Source: Boesenbergia rotunda (Eukaryota > Streptophyta > Magnoliopsida > Zingiberales > Zingiberaceae). Taken from it: a stretch of DNA of 64,000 bases. This document shows, in pieces, positions 34,873 to 46,309 of the stretch. Each line of letters starts with the position of its first letter. The first letter of the stretch is position 1. The DNA lies in assembly GCA_024364735.1 (NCBI GenBank), contig JAGFNQ010007665.1:62001-126000 (forward strand). Reading direction: 5' to 3'. A program made the position numbers and the translations under genes. The notes beneath the pieces are model-generated. The model made no database searches, was not told the DNA's origin, and saw only the letters and a list, made by a program, of their open reading frames with translations.

Positions 34873-37080
34873 TGTTAGTAATATGAGAGAAGTGTCCTAA
34901 GGCAATCGCCTTATGATTGTAATCATTTACTTTGATAAATGAATATTCACTATTTGAGTATACATGTTCGTGTATTTGATTGAGATCTTAAACTCATTTA
35001 CTGAATGTCCGCAATACAATTCACAGCATGAGAGAATTTGTGATGAATTCACAACTAGTGATTATCTCTACATGTGTAATTGTGAAGTATTGAAATTGTC
35101 CCTAGTCGATGAATTGATAAAAACGGACACTATCAATTCTGTGGAGACTAGAATGGGTTATTCTCTAATCAACTGATTCTCACTGGCTGGTGACATTGGG
35201 ATGTCCGGAGATAAACATGAATGCTAGTTAAGGGAACTAGTTCATTGGAGTGACTAGCTGTAAAACTTCATATGGTAATCTACACATAGATATGTCAATG
35301 AAGTTCTTACTGCAGCTTAAGTGTGATGTTCCTTTGACTTGCGGTGTTCAAGTCATCTTGGTCATGAAGACTTATACTTTGACATCTTAAGCAAGCATCT
35401 CCAAGGAGGTGTGGACCCAGGATGGTTGGGTATAAGCTGAAGTGCCCGAAGATGTTTGAACAGCCTACAAAGGATTCACCACTCCTTGCGAGGGGATGGA
35501 TACCCAAGGCCTATCGTCGGATTGTTACTATTAGCCTCTGGCCAGAGCATGACATGTTCAGAGTATGAATCTCTTAAATACATGAGAGTAATTAGAATCC
35601 GTAGGACGAGAGAACGTTACTTGGGCTAGGTGACGTAGTCAGCCTAGTGGGGACTGACATACATAGACCATGTCCTGAACCAAGTGGGTATAAGATGGTG
35701 AAGGGAATGAGGCACGATTCATTAGAGCTGCTGAAGGGTTTCAGAATTATTTCTGAGGTCAACCGTTGATCTTTCGATTAATTGGGGATCATTATGTACT
35801 ACTAGGTGCCACTCATGATCGTTCTATAATTGGTTAATTATAGACGGCCAACATAAATCGAAAGCCTATTTAGTCACATGCACTACGAGTAATCCGAGGG
35901 ATTTAAAATGAGTTGAAAATTAGATTTTCCGATCAAGAGAGATAAGTCGAATCTGAATTTTCAAAGACGCATCGGAAGCATAAAATGGCTAAGTCTTTTG
36001 AAGACTTATTGGACGAATTAAATGAGTTTAATTCGTATGGTTTCGGCTTGGGTTTGGCCGGCCAAAGAGGGTCCCCACCCTCTTTGTTTGGCCGGCCACA
36101 TCAAAAGGGGAGAACCAAATTGTTTGATTCAAATTATAAAATAAACCGAGCGCGGTTTGTTTTATAAAATTATGGATAAAGAAATTTATATAAAGAAATT
36201 TATATAAAGGGATTTATTTTTCATGGAAATTAAAATGAACCATGGATTGGTTTATTTTATTTTATAAAATCAATAATGGATTGATTTACCATGATAAAGA
36301 AATTTATATAAAGAAATTTCTTTCCATAATAAAAGGGGAGACATGGTTGTTTTTATTATAAATTAAGTTATAATAAAAACTTGGCATAACGGAATAATTC
36401 ATAGAAAAATTTATAAGATAAATTTCTTATGAAAAATTTATTCCGTTAAGAGGAGACTTGGCGATTAAGAGGCTACTATATAAAGGTACCAAGGCAAGGC
36501 TTGGAAATTAATCTAAGAGATCAAGGATTCTTGCCTAGCCTCTCTCCCTCTCCTTCTCTCCCTCTCCCTCTTCTAGTGCCGCCGGCCCTAGAGCCCTCCC
36601 CCTTTGCCGTGAGCTTCCACCACCAAGAAGAAGCCGAAGAAGAAGAAGAAGCGGGCGCGACTCCTTCCTTCCTCCCGGAATCTTGATTCCGTTCTTCGTT
36701 TGGTGGTTAGTTTTTCATCTCTCTCTTGGTATTCTTGTCGTGCCTTTGGAGAATCTATTAGTTCTTGTCGGCACGAAACTCGTGGCTTTGCGAAGTCATC
36801 CCAAAGAAAACTCGGCGTGGACGCGAATAGAGGCGGAGCTTCCAAGGGACGCTACGGTTGGATCTCGTCCCTTTCTACGAGTTACGCGAGGTATTAAGTA
36901 AATTAGTTTACTTTCTGCAAAATTTTAAATGTATGATCATGTCTCCACAACATAAGGTTGCATGCTAGATACGTGGTTAAAATAATTTGAGAAATTATTT
37001 ATGCTAAACCTTCCGCTGCACGTAATTAAATTTTAAAATTACGAACCCGTATCCATGTCAACATGCACCCGGTCCCAACA
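34873..37080 (+). mobile_element. H1: 2.2 kb LTR-like element with target duplication GTCAG
   Basis: It starts TGTTAGTAATATGAG and ends CCCGGTCCCAACA, with perfect duplication GTCAG at 34868-34872 and 37081-37085. There is no coding capacity, no primer site inside, and only one repeat unit, so a solo LTR is the simplest reading. A TATATAAAGG box (36477-36486) is followed by a CT-rich leader. The CTTCCGCTGCACG near the end is like copia U5 regions. A GC-rich hairpin is at 36055-36100. It is closely similar to H2. Confidence 0.85.
36055..36100. other. GC-rich hairpin in H1
   Basis: GGCCGGCCAAAGAGGGT and ACCCTCTTTG...GGCCGGCC form an inverted repeat with a four-base loop and a three-base bulge. 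Each GGCCGGCC is also a palindrome. H2 has the same structure at 42212-42260. Confidence 0.7.
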
Positions 37081-37593
37081 GTCAGGCGTCCGAGTTAGGA
37101 TAAAATTTGGATTAAGCAGGGGATGAGACCACGGTTGGATCACAGCAACACGAGTGCCCCTATAAGCACACGAGCACCCATATGACCCTATATAAGGGGG
37201 TTTTGACCAGAGACTCTATACATCTTTTCTACATAACTTGAGTTCTCATGTATTGTGTCGAAACAATCCAGAGACGACGAAACAATGCTCCGACAACAAA
37301 GTGTCTATATTTCATTTTGATTAAAGTTGTTGGTATTTCTTTTCTTCTTACTTGTACTCAAACATTGTATATTTCTACTCATTTGCGACTTATAGAATTG
37401 TCCAAAGTAAATGATCAAGTACGATAGGCCTTGGAGTAGGAGCCATCAAAGATTCCAAACCAAGTAAAAATAAACAGTATTAATGATTGCTTTCTTGTAT
37501 TCTCTTTTCCGCAGCGTAGCTTGTCTAAATCCGAAGAATTTTTCGAACACGATATTCACCGACCCCTCCTCTATCGCTCTCTACGATCCTACA

Positions 37594-38818
37594 GTTATAG
37601 ATGTCCTTTTTAGGGCATCTTGAATGTAAGATTTTTGAAGAGATTTATGAAAAAAAAAAAAAAGCTGAACAAAAAAACTACAATCATTGTGAACATGAAA
37701 TTTGAGATTTTTAATTTATAAACAAATTTGATATTTCAAATCTGCTTTTTTCTCATAAAGGTGGAGCCAACCATAAATGACGAGATAAATTTTACATGTT
37801 ACCCTTTCAAAATAATTAAAAATAAATTATTTTATAAAATATTTAATTATAATATTTTAATTTATTATTAGTAATAATTAAGTTATATTTTACTGTTGAA
37901 TTAAAAATATATAAATGTTTATAATTAAATTATCATTCATAAATTAATTAAATATTGAATTAAAATTATAAATTAAATTATAATTTATTAATTTATTAAT
38001 TATAAATAAATTAAATTAACGGCTTTTTACCAAACAGCGCACCTGAGAATTAGGAATTACCAAAAGGCGTACTGAGATTTCCTTTTTATCAAAAGGCGCG
38101 TCAAATTTAGTGATCTTCCTTTTATACCCCTCCCGTCAAGAATTCCCTTTCTCTTTCTCAGTTAGAATTCCGAGATATCTGAACCCGCTTTTTCAGACTT
38201 TTCAATTTAAAATAATATATTATAGGAATCGGTTAAAAATTGTACGATAAATAAAGAAAAAATATTTCAGTTAAAAGAAACATCTCTTCCAGCATGATTT
38301 TAGAAATATAAAAAAATATTTCTTTATATTTGATTAATATAAATTAATATATTAAATAATATATTAAAAAATATTTTAATATATAAGAAAACCTATCACA
38401 ACACATTATTTCAGGTTCAGGCCCAGCATGAATGACTTCAGGTCCACGTTGGGCCTGAAATCAAATGACTTCAGGCCCAACATGGAATTAAAAAAATTTT
38501 ATTTTAAAAATATTTTTTATAATATTTTAATCATGATTTATTAAATTAATTATTTATAGGGTAATCTTTTATATAATTCTACAAGTTGTGACAAAATCCT
38601 CTCATTTTATTGAAATATTCAGGTATGATCAAAACATACTTACATTTGTTTAAACTTGAAATAAGAAGGTTCAATTTGAATACTACCTAAATACACAATG
38701 CATAGAAAAATTGGGTTCCTTGCAAACCATTAACTCATATTTTCAGAATTTGTTGTAATAGGACTTTTGTAGGTCCATCAGTGGGTTTCGGTGGAAATCC
38801 ACTGATGGACCTAGGTGT
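37594..38818. other. AT-rich flanking DNA without genes
   Basis: It lies between the end of D and the start of J. It has a poly-A run near 37650, AT-rich filler, a GCGC-containing stretch with three related segments (ACCAAACAGCGCACCTGAG, then AAAAGGCG repeats, 38025-38115), and a duplicated CTTCAGGCCCA(A/G)CATG text (38405-38490). No open frame is convincing. Confidence 0.5.
38770..38813. repeat. Perfect 15-bp inverted repeat beside J
   Basis: TAGGTCCATCAGTGG (38770-38784) and CCACTGATGGACCTA (38799-38813) with a 14-base loop, ending five bases before the LTR of J. Confidence 0.8.
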
Positions 38819-40097
38819 TGAGGATCGGTAGAGCTAGAGGGGGGGGTGAATAGCTCGCTTTAGTTGATTCTTTTTCTTCCAAGCAGAAATCAAAGTCTAC
38901 CCACCACCAAATCCAATGTTAACACTTGTATTTACTTGGTCTCCACCTCCTTAAGGTGACTAATCCAAGGGTCCACACCAGCGATCACAGATTTCACTAT
39001 CAAACCTCCTTCTCGGAACAACCCCGAGGGTGGAGAAACCCTTTTACAACACCCTTGAAAACTTTCACAAAGAACAACACAAGGAAGAAGAAGAGAAAGA
39101 AGTATTACACAATAGACTTGCTTCTCCTTCCTTTGATTGCTTGATGAAGGTGTTGGAAACTTGAGCTTGAACAAAGAGCTTGAAGCACCAAAACCCTAGC
39201 TCAAATCGCAATGGAACAGTTTTACCGTTTGAGCTTGATTTTCCGCTTATAACGGTCTTCTTTTGCTTCCTGAATCGATTGGTGAGAAGCCCCAATCGAT
39301 TACCAAGTGACCGTTGAACAGTACGGATGTCGGATGAACGGCTGGGATTACGCCATTTGAAATTGAATCGATTGGCTGATCGATTGGTACCTTGAATCGA
39401 TTGAATGATCGATTATGGAGTGTTCTGGCTGCGCACAGACTAGCTGGTAATCGATTCACCAATCGATTACAGGGCATCTGAATCGATTGACTGATCGATT
39501 ACGAAGCACTCTGCCTGGGCGCAGAGTAACTCGTAATCGATTCACCAATCGATTACAGAGCTTCTGAATCGATTGAATGATCGATTACAGAGCCTTCTGG
39601 TTCAGCCAGAAACTCCTTGAATCGATTCACCAATCGATTAGTCAGTCACTAATCGATCGGCTGATCGATTGATACGCCCAACTCCAACCTAAACACCTAG
39701 AGTTTGCGCCTAGATCAATCAAGGACCTTCCGTTGGATCCGATTACCTTGTGCCAGCGAAACCTCTCGTTTCCTGGACTTCACGCCTAGAGTCTCCTCAA
39801 CTCCGGGTCTTCATGCCAAGAGTTCCGTCCCCGACCATCCCTTGGACTTCTTGCCTGGAGCTTCCTCAACTCCGGGTCTTCATTGCCAAGAATTCCGTCC
39901 CCAACCATCCCTTGGACTTCTTGCCTGGAGCTTCCTCAACTCTGGGTCTTCATTGCCAAGAATTCGATCCCCGACCATTCCTTGGACTTCTTGCATTACT
40001 GCACACTAGATCTCAATGTTAGATCCAATATATTAGCTTAAACTTAAATAACCGTCAATCATCGAAACCTCTCATTTAGGGCATGATTGCATCTACA
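38819..40097 (-). repeat. 3' LTR of element J
   Basis: It begins TGAGGATCGGTAGAGC with a G-run and GTGAATAGC, and ends GATTGCATCTACA. 1279 bases. A direct repeat of about 65 bases around TTCTTGCCTGGAGCTTCCTC occurs two to three times at 39780-39995. ATCGAT palindromes fill 39270-39680. Confidence 0.85.
39246..39680 (-). promoter_or_regulatory. Element J promoter region with 18 ATCGAT palindromes
   Basis: A TATA-like TTATAAG (minus strand, 39252-39246) is followed upstream by 18 ATCGAT cores in about 410 bases, counted by eye. They are arranged as pairs such as AATCGATTCACCAATCGATT and GAATCGATTGAATGATCGAT. A second cluster of about 13 lies at 44840-45090 in the spacer upstream of the 3' ORF. 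The TATA assignment is weaker than in A and B. Confidence 0.5.
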
Positions 40098-40461
40098 ATC
40101 TCCCCCTTTTTGATGTTTGACAATCTATTTAAGTTTAAGCTAACTTTCAACATAATATCAGCGATATTAATTCAATAAGCATATAGTAAGAGCATAATCA
40201 TAAACTTAAATATTTGCAAGTCTCCCCCTTTGCCAAATATCAAAAAAATGGCAAATTAACATAAAAGAGCTCCCCCTCAATGGAAACACCATACAAGATA
40301 GAAAATCGCAACTAGCAACATGCAAACACACCAATAGCATATAAGGCAGAAAATGTGAACATAGCATATCACCATCAAAAATTGACAATATCCATAGACA
40401 AAGTATATGACAACAAAAACAACCAACATAGAACCAACATAGACAAAGTATATGACAACAA
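40098..40461 (-). other. Element J polypurine tract and 3' non-coding region
   Basis: ATCTCCCCCTTTTTGATG at 40098-40115 is the purine tract on the minus strand. The rest contains two further CTCCCCC-rich stretches and no supported frame. Confidence 0.7.
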
Positions 40462-43400
40462 TCATGGCACAAAAAAGAACTCGTTAATGACAGAAGCAGG
40501 ATCCGCGGCCGGAGTCTCCGCAACATCAGGACGACCAGAACCCCCCGAAGTGGCGCCAACCTCCAACGATGGAGCATCAGTAGACGGCGGAGGAGGAGGA
40601 TGCTGGCCGCGCATCTGGGAGCGATACATATCGCGCACCTCCAGCAGAGTGCGCTCAATGGATGTGAGGCGCGACTGCGTCTCGAAGTGATGCAAGTCAT
40701 TCTCCAACCGCATCTCCTCAAAGTGAGTGTCGACGGTCTCCTCAAACGCACGGACCCTATCCAGAATATCCTCCTCCTCGGCATCATCCGGAGCAGTTGC
40801 AGCAGCGGGTCCATGTCCAGGGCGTGCTCACGGTCCCTCCCCAACCTGCCGACCATCAATCCATCGAATGACGCCAAACTCGCCCGTCATCCCGGATTTG
40901 GAGAAGGAACGTGCTGAAATCCGGGAGTATTTGACGGTCATGGGCTCCACCTTCCCTCGAGAGACGTCAATCCCCATAGTGGCAAGCCAGTCTGTAATAA
41001 TATGCCCAAAAGGCATATGAACGGTATGTTAGTAATATGAGAGAAGTGTCCTAAGGCAATCGCGTTATGATTGTAAACATTTATTTTAATAAATGAAAAT
41101 TCACTATTTGAGTATACATGTTTGTGTATTTGATTGGGATCTTAAACTCATTTACTGAATGTCCGCAATACAATTCACAGCATGAGAGAATTTGTGATGG
41201 AATCACAACTAGTGATAATCTCTACATGTGCAATTGTGAAGTATTGAAAATATCCCTAGTCGATGAATTGATAAATACGGACACTATCAATTCTGTTGAG
41301 ACTAGCATGGGTTATTCTTTAATCAGCTGATTCTCACTGGCTGGTGACATTGGGATGTCCGGAGATAAACATGAATGTTAGTTAAGGGAACTAGTTCATT
41401 GGAGTGACTAGCTGTAAAACTTCATATGGTAATCTACATATAGATATGTCAATGAAAGTTCTTACTGCAGCTTAAGTGCGATGTTCCTTTGACTTGCGGT
41501 GTTCAAGTCATCTTGGTCACGGAGACTTATACTTTGACATCTTAAGCAAGCATCTCTAAGGAGGTGTGGACCCAGGATGGTTGGGTATAAGCCGAAGTGC
41601 CCGAAGATGTTTGAACAGCCTACAAAGGATTCACCACTCCTTGCGAGGAGATGTATACCCAAGGCCTATTGTCGGATTGTTACTCGAAGTCTCTGGCCAG
41701 AGCATGACATGTTCCGAGTATGAATCTCTAGGAAACATGAGAGTAATTAGAATCCGTTGGACGAGAAAGACATTACTTGGGCTGAGTGTGACGTAGTCAG
41801 CCTAGTGGGGACTGACACACATAGACCGTGTCCTGAACCAAGTGGGTATAAGATGGTGAAGGGAATGAGGCACGATTCATTAGAGCTGCTGAAGGGTTTC
41901 AGAATTATTTCTGAGGTCAACCGTTGATCTTTCGATTAATTGGGGGTCATGATGTACTACTAGGTGTCACTCATGATCGTTCTATAATTGGTTGATTATA
42001 GACGGCCAACATAAATCGAAAGCCTATTTAGTCACACGCACTACGAGTAATCCGAGAGATTTAAAACGAGTTAAAAATTGGATTTTCCAATCAAGAGAAA
42101 TAAGTCGAATATGAATTTATCAGAGGCGCATCGGAAGCTTAAAATGGCTAAGTCATTTGAAGGCTTATTGGACGAATTAAAAGAGTTTAATTCGTAATGG
42201 GTTTGGCTTGGTGTGGCCGGCCAAAGAGGGTGCCCACCCTCTTTGGTTTGGCCGGCCACAATAAAGGAGGGAAACCAGTTTATTTTGTTTAAATTATAAA
42301 ATAAATCAAGCGTGATTTGTTTTATAAAATTATGGATAAATAAATTTATATAAAGAAATTTATATAAAGAAATTTATATAAAGAAATTTATTTTCATGGA
42401 AATTAAAATAAACCTTGGATTGGTTTATTTTATAAAATCAATTATGAATTGATTTTTCCATGATAAGAAAAATTTATATAATAAATTTATTCTTTTTATG
42501 GAAATTAAAATGAACCATGGATTGGTTTATTTTATTTAATAAAATCAATTATGAATTGATTTTTCCATGATAAGAAAAATTTATATAATAAATTTCTTGT
42601 AAATTTTATTCCACAATAAAAGGGGAGACATAGTTGTTTTTATTATAAATTAAGTTATAATAAAAACTTAGCATAACGGAATAATTCATAGAAAAATTTA
42701 TGAGATAAATTTCTTATGAAAAAATTTATTCCGTTAAAAGGAGACTTGGCGATAAAGAGGCTACTATATAAAGGTGCAAAGGCAAGGCTTGGAGATTAAT
42801 TAAAGAGATCAAGGATTCTTGCCTAGCCTCTCTTCCTCTCCTTCTCTCCCTCTCCCTTTTCTAGGGTCGGCTACCATCTTCCTCTTCTAGGGCCGGCTGC
42901 CCTCACCTCCTTTGCCGTGAGCCACCTCCACCAAGAAGGTGCCAAAGAAGAAGAAGAAGCGGGGCGCGACTCCTTCCTTCCTCCCGGAATCTTGATTCCG
43001 TTTTTCGTTTGGTGGTTAGTTTTCCATCTCTCTCTCTTGATATTCTAGTCATGCCTTTGGAGAATCTAGTAGTTCTTGTCGGCACGAAACTCGTGGCTTT
43101 ACGAAGTCATCCCGAAGAGAACTCGGCGTGGACGTGAATAGAGGCGGAGCTTCCAAGGGACGCTACGGTTGGATCTCGTCCCTTTCTACGAGTTACGCGA
43201 GGTATTAAGTAAATTAGTTTACTTTCTGCAAAATTTTAAATGTATGATCATGTCTCCACAACTTAAGGTTGCATGCTAGATACATGGTTAAAATAATTTA
43301 AGAAATTATTTATGCTAAACCTTCCGCTGCACGTAATTAAATTTTAAAATTACGAACCCGTATCCATGTCAACATGCACCCGGTCCCAACACGGTACCGT

Positions 43401-44098
43401 GCACAGGCTGAGTGAAATGGATAATGGAATGAAATATGTTCAGAGGGATGTTAACATCAAGACCCCGGTGAAGAGCATAGGTCAGGAAAAGCTGAGAGGG
43501 TCGGACGGTCGCTAAGGCGCGAGACACAATAGGCAAAAGACAGTTAATTACGACCTTATAAAGGGCATAATCGATAGCGGAGAGCTCAAGAGCAGGAAAC
43601 GTGGTCAGATTGGCATAAGGGCCATCTGGACGCGGACGCCAAAAGAAATACTGATACATCGAGTCAATGGAGATATCCTCAAATGGTGGAGGTAGAAGCT
43701 CAGGAAGTGTAGGAAAGAAGACAAAATTGTCAGTAGAGGGACGACACTGAAGGAACTCCTGAAGAGATGTATAACTAAAATCTAAATTTTGTTTGGCTAC
43801 CCGAGTTTTATAATTCACACCATCCATGGTGTGTAGGTTGTTGTAGAACTCGGAAACCAAACCAATATTGACCCCTCGCTCACAATAGATAATAGACTCG
43901 AGTTTATAGGTTTCAAGTGTCTGAAACACCGTGAAATAATGATCATGAAAGTACTGTCGGTCGAGTGATCTAGGGGCAATCAATTTAAACACATGTTGAC
44001 CAAATGCCTTTTGATAGGCGGCATTCAGAAAACGAGCATCCGTAGGGGGTTTAGGGCGAGAAGACCCGGCACCCGTCTCATCCGCCCGTTGCTTCTTC
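40462..44098 (-). pseudogene. Element J extra 3' ORF (putative plant transposon protein-like), split by H2
   Basis: Reading starts at 44098 (second exon), runs to 43392, and resumes after H2 at 41026 in the same frame, because H2 plus one target copy is a multiple of three. It ends at 40462. A single TGA at 40828-40830, probably from CGA, interrupts it. The first part has FKLIAPRSLDRQYFHDHYF, YKLESIIYCERG and VSEFYNNLHT, which I recognise as the kind of domain annotated as putative plant transposon protein in SIRE-like elements. The C-terminal part is coiled-coil-like (FEETVDTHFEEMRLENDLHH, then RSQMRGQ) with a Pro-rich tail. About 420 residues before damage. Its role is unknown; an envelope-like role has been proposed for 3' ORFs of this group but is unproven. 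Confidence 0.7.
41027..43391 (+). mobile_element. H2: 2.4 kb LTR-like element with target duplication CGGTA
   Basis: It starts TGTTAGTAATATGAG and ends CGGTCCCAACA. Perfect duplication CGGTA at 41022-41026 and 43392-43396. It is longer than H1 because of a tandem duplication of about 110 bases (42395-42605). It shares the GC-rich hairpin (42212-42260), the TATATAAAGG box (about 42766) and the CT-rich leader with H1. No coding capacity. The target is the extra ORF of J. Confidence 0.88.
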
Positions 44099-44409
44099 CT
44101 ATGATGAACCAAAGATAGCCAAGAAATGAAGGCAATGTGTCAAGAGAGATCAGAAAATGAGATTAGACAATAAGATTAGAGGTAGGGAAAATGAGATTAG
44201 GGTAGGACAAATGCGTGAGTTTATGGTTAGGTTAAATGTCGTGAGTTTAGGGTTAGGGTAAGTGATACAAAAGTGGAAGTGAGGTATGCATGTAATGGAT
44301 GGAAGGTAATACAACCAAAAGAACACACAAAATAAAACAACTTGATTAGCCAAGAGCAAATACAGCAAATAAGTCAAGAAAAGATGAAAAAATAAGTGTA
44401 GGAGTTTAC
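44099..44409 (-). other. Probable intron at the start of J's 3' ORF
   Basis: The open frame of exon 2 has no ATG near its start. On the minus strand, ATGGCGCCAAA (44420-44410) is followed by GTAAAC. A T-rich stretch ends CATCATAG at 44099, then GAAGAAGC. Splicing gives ATG GCG CCA AAG AAG AAG in the frame of exon 2. The intron would be 311 bases with GT-AG ends. It also contains TAACCCTAA repeats and would end the unspliced frame after four codons. Confidence 0.6.
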
Positions 44410-44420
44410 TTTGGCGCCAT
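44410..44420 (-). CDS. Probable first exon of J's 3' ORF (11 bases)
   Basis: ATGGCGCCAAA, coding Met-Ala-Pro and two bases of a Lys codon. It joins in frame to the second exon and gives a basic N-terminus (MAPKKKQR) typical in style for nuclear or nucleic-acid-binding proteins. This is inferred from splice consensus only. Confidence 0.5.
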
Positions 44421-45322
44421 TGACTATGGAAAATGCTGGAACAGGTGAGGAAGTGGCCCTCAAAGGCTCCCAGCAGCTGCGCGTCACGTGGAAGAGGAGA
44501 ACGGAGCGCCGGTGAGTTGTGGCGTCTAGAGGACACGCTGAGGGAGTCGCGTGAGGGACACTAGGGCTTGAGGAGAGGGACGCTAGGGTTTGGTGGTGCT
44601 GGTGGTGCCGCTGCCTTTCGCTCCCTGTCGAGAGGAGACGACACGCTAGGGCTCCGAGGCGTGTTCAGGCTCGCGAGGACGCCGAGTGGTCGGGGAGTAC
44701 TAGCGAGGGCGCAGAGATGACACTAGGGCTTGAGGGTTGAGCGCGCGGGAGAGAGGCGGGGGAGGATTTTTGGGACGGTCGAGGGTTTTAGGGCAAGAGT
44801 CGAGTGACAGGACAGATTAGGTGAAGCGTGTTAATGGCCGTAATCGATTGAGTAATCGATTACAGGAGTGTGTAATCGATTGGCCGATCGATTACAGGAA
44901 TCGATTAACCAATCGATTACGAGAGGGCGTAACCGATCGATTCCACCTGTGTTAATCGATCAACTGATCGATTAAGAAGCAATCTGGGCCCGAGAAAAAC
45001 TGTCGGAATCGATTAGGGAATCGATTCAGAGGGTTTCTGCCGAAGGATGCAGACCCACCAATCGATTGATAACTGAAATCAATCGATTGGCAACGGGAAT
45101 AACTGATACATGGCTAAAACGTGCTCAATTTGTGGCATTTGCTAGTTCTTAAGGGGTCAAACACGCTTACATGGTCTCCAAGGACTTGGATATTTGGTTA
45201 GTTCATTAAAATATCCAATCACCATCTTCGGACTAAGTACACATTAATGGCGTACTAGTCTTCTCCATGATTGGTCAAGTGAATGATTTATGATGAATTT
45301 TCATCTTCTTGCTCAAAGTAAT
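44421..45322 (-). other. Element J spacer between pol and the 3' ORF (first part)
   Basis: GC-rich leader near 44430-44800, then the second ATCGAT palindrome cluster (44840-45090), then AT-rich DNA. It ends with target duplication GTAAT (45318-45322) of K. No supported frame. Confidence 0.6.
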
Positions 45323-45811
45323 TGTAACGACCCGGAAAATTCTCTTAATATTTTTTTAAAATATTAAGCATGTTTAAATAATTTTCCAAGGGACCTAGAA
45401 ATATTAAGGAGAACTTTGGCCTAGAAAATCCATGTTTTCTCATTTAAATTGAGAAAACTAAGTACTAATGGGCTTTATGTGGGCTTTTTAGTACCATGAT
45501 TATAGGTGGATTTCGGTAATAATTAGTATAAATATAAATAGGATTTAATTAGGCATATTAGCATGATTATGGGTAAGTCTTAGCCTAATTTTTCTATTTT
45601 AATGGAGAAATTAGGTACTAATGAGCTTTAAATGGGCTCCAAAAATGGGGATTAATTAGGTAAAATTAATATAAATATAAAAGATTTTTATTTAGGAATA
45701 TTAGCATAATTATGGGTGATTTTTGGAGAATTTTCGAAATAAAAGGGAACTTTCGAAAATTAGAGGAAAAGGTTTAAATAAAATGAAAAATAAAATAAAA
45801 ATAAAGGTGCA

Positions 45812-45875
45812 TGGGCCAAGGATTGAACCTTGGACCTCTTATACAACCATAAATGCTTTAACCAACTCACCTAGC
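45812..45875 (-). other. tRNA-like module in LTR K
   Basis: On the minus strand, GTGAGTTGGTTAAAGCA resembles an A box and D arm. CCAAGGTTCAATCCTTGG resembles a T arm with a B box. The distance between them is near that of a tRNA gene. It cannot be folded into a full cloverleaf by eye. It lies about 100 bases upstream of the TATA box. Confidence 0.5.
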
Positions 45876-46309
45876 AAGGAATACTTATGAGTAAATGAAG
45901 TGGAGGTTGGTTAAGAAGTAGAAGGAGATGAAGGGTCATGGAGAGACTCTTCATTTGCCTCTTTAAAGGAGCTATAAAGAGGGGGTTTGGGGGGTTACTT
46001 CTCTACACCATCAAGTGCATTTGCTCCCCTCCTCCCTCCTCATTCTAGCCGAAATTCTAAGGAAGAGTTCCCCTTGGAAAAGTTTCCACCAAGGCTCCAT
46101 CTCCCAAGATCTAAAGTTCTTACAAGGATCCAAGGACTAGGTGTGGTCAAGAGACATCAAGTCTTCTTCCTTCTCTCCATCCAAGGTCTAAAAATTTAGA
46201 AACCCCAAGGTAAGACTCCCTCACCTGTGGTATAATAGTTCCCTATGATTTTTATGATTTTTAGTATGATATAGTGGTTGGTTTTCGAATTGGATGTTGA
46301 AAGGAAAGA

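Larger units (their letters stand above)
25593..37593 (+). mobile_element. Element D: gag-only copia-type element, plus strand
   Basis: It has the last 24 bases of a 5' LTR (25593-25616), a primer site, broken gag and linker (26407-27506, 30430-30860), the non-coding block shared with family A, and a 3' LTR (33884-37593). No protease, integrase or reverse transcriptase lies between the linker and the 3' LTR, either lost or never present. The layout resembles terminal-repeat gag-only elements that borrow pol from relatives. It was later hit by a hAT MITE, solo LTR E and element H1. Confidence 0.78.
33884..37593 (+). repeat. 3' LTR of element D, interrupted by H1
   Basis: It starts TGTTGATGCCGG and ends CTACGATCCTACA. 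Without H1 it is about 1.5 kb. A direct duplication of about 265 bases (33941-34205 and 34206-34450) covers the TTACACTGAGTGTGCAA and AGGCACGAAG segments. A TATATAAG box lies at 37189-37196. GGCGCC-type repeats (about 34720-34795) and GTCAGGCGTCCGAG lie upstream of it on both sides of H1. Confidence 0.82.

Noticed and set aside
40355..41020. Plus-strand frames of 97-111 codons near 40355-41020
   Set aside because: They are shadows of the J 3' ORF on the minus strand, which has clear family features.
44101..44112. Start of the J 3' ORF at 44112
   Set aside because: The codon there is TTG, not ATG, in a nuclear plant element. The spliced ATG at 44420 is a better start.
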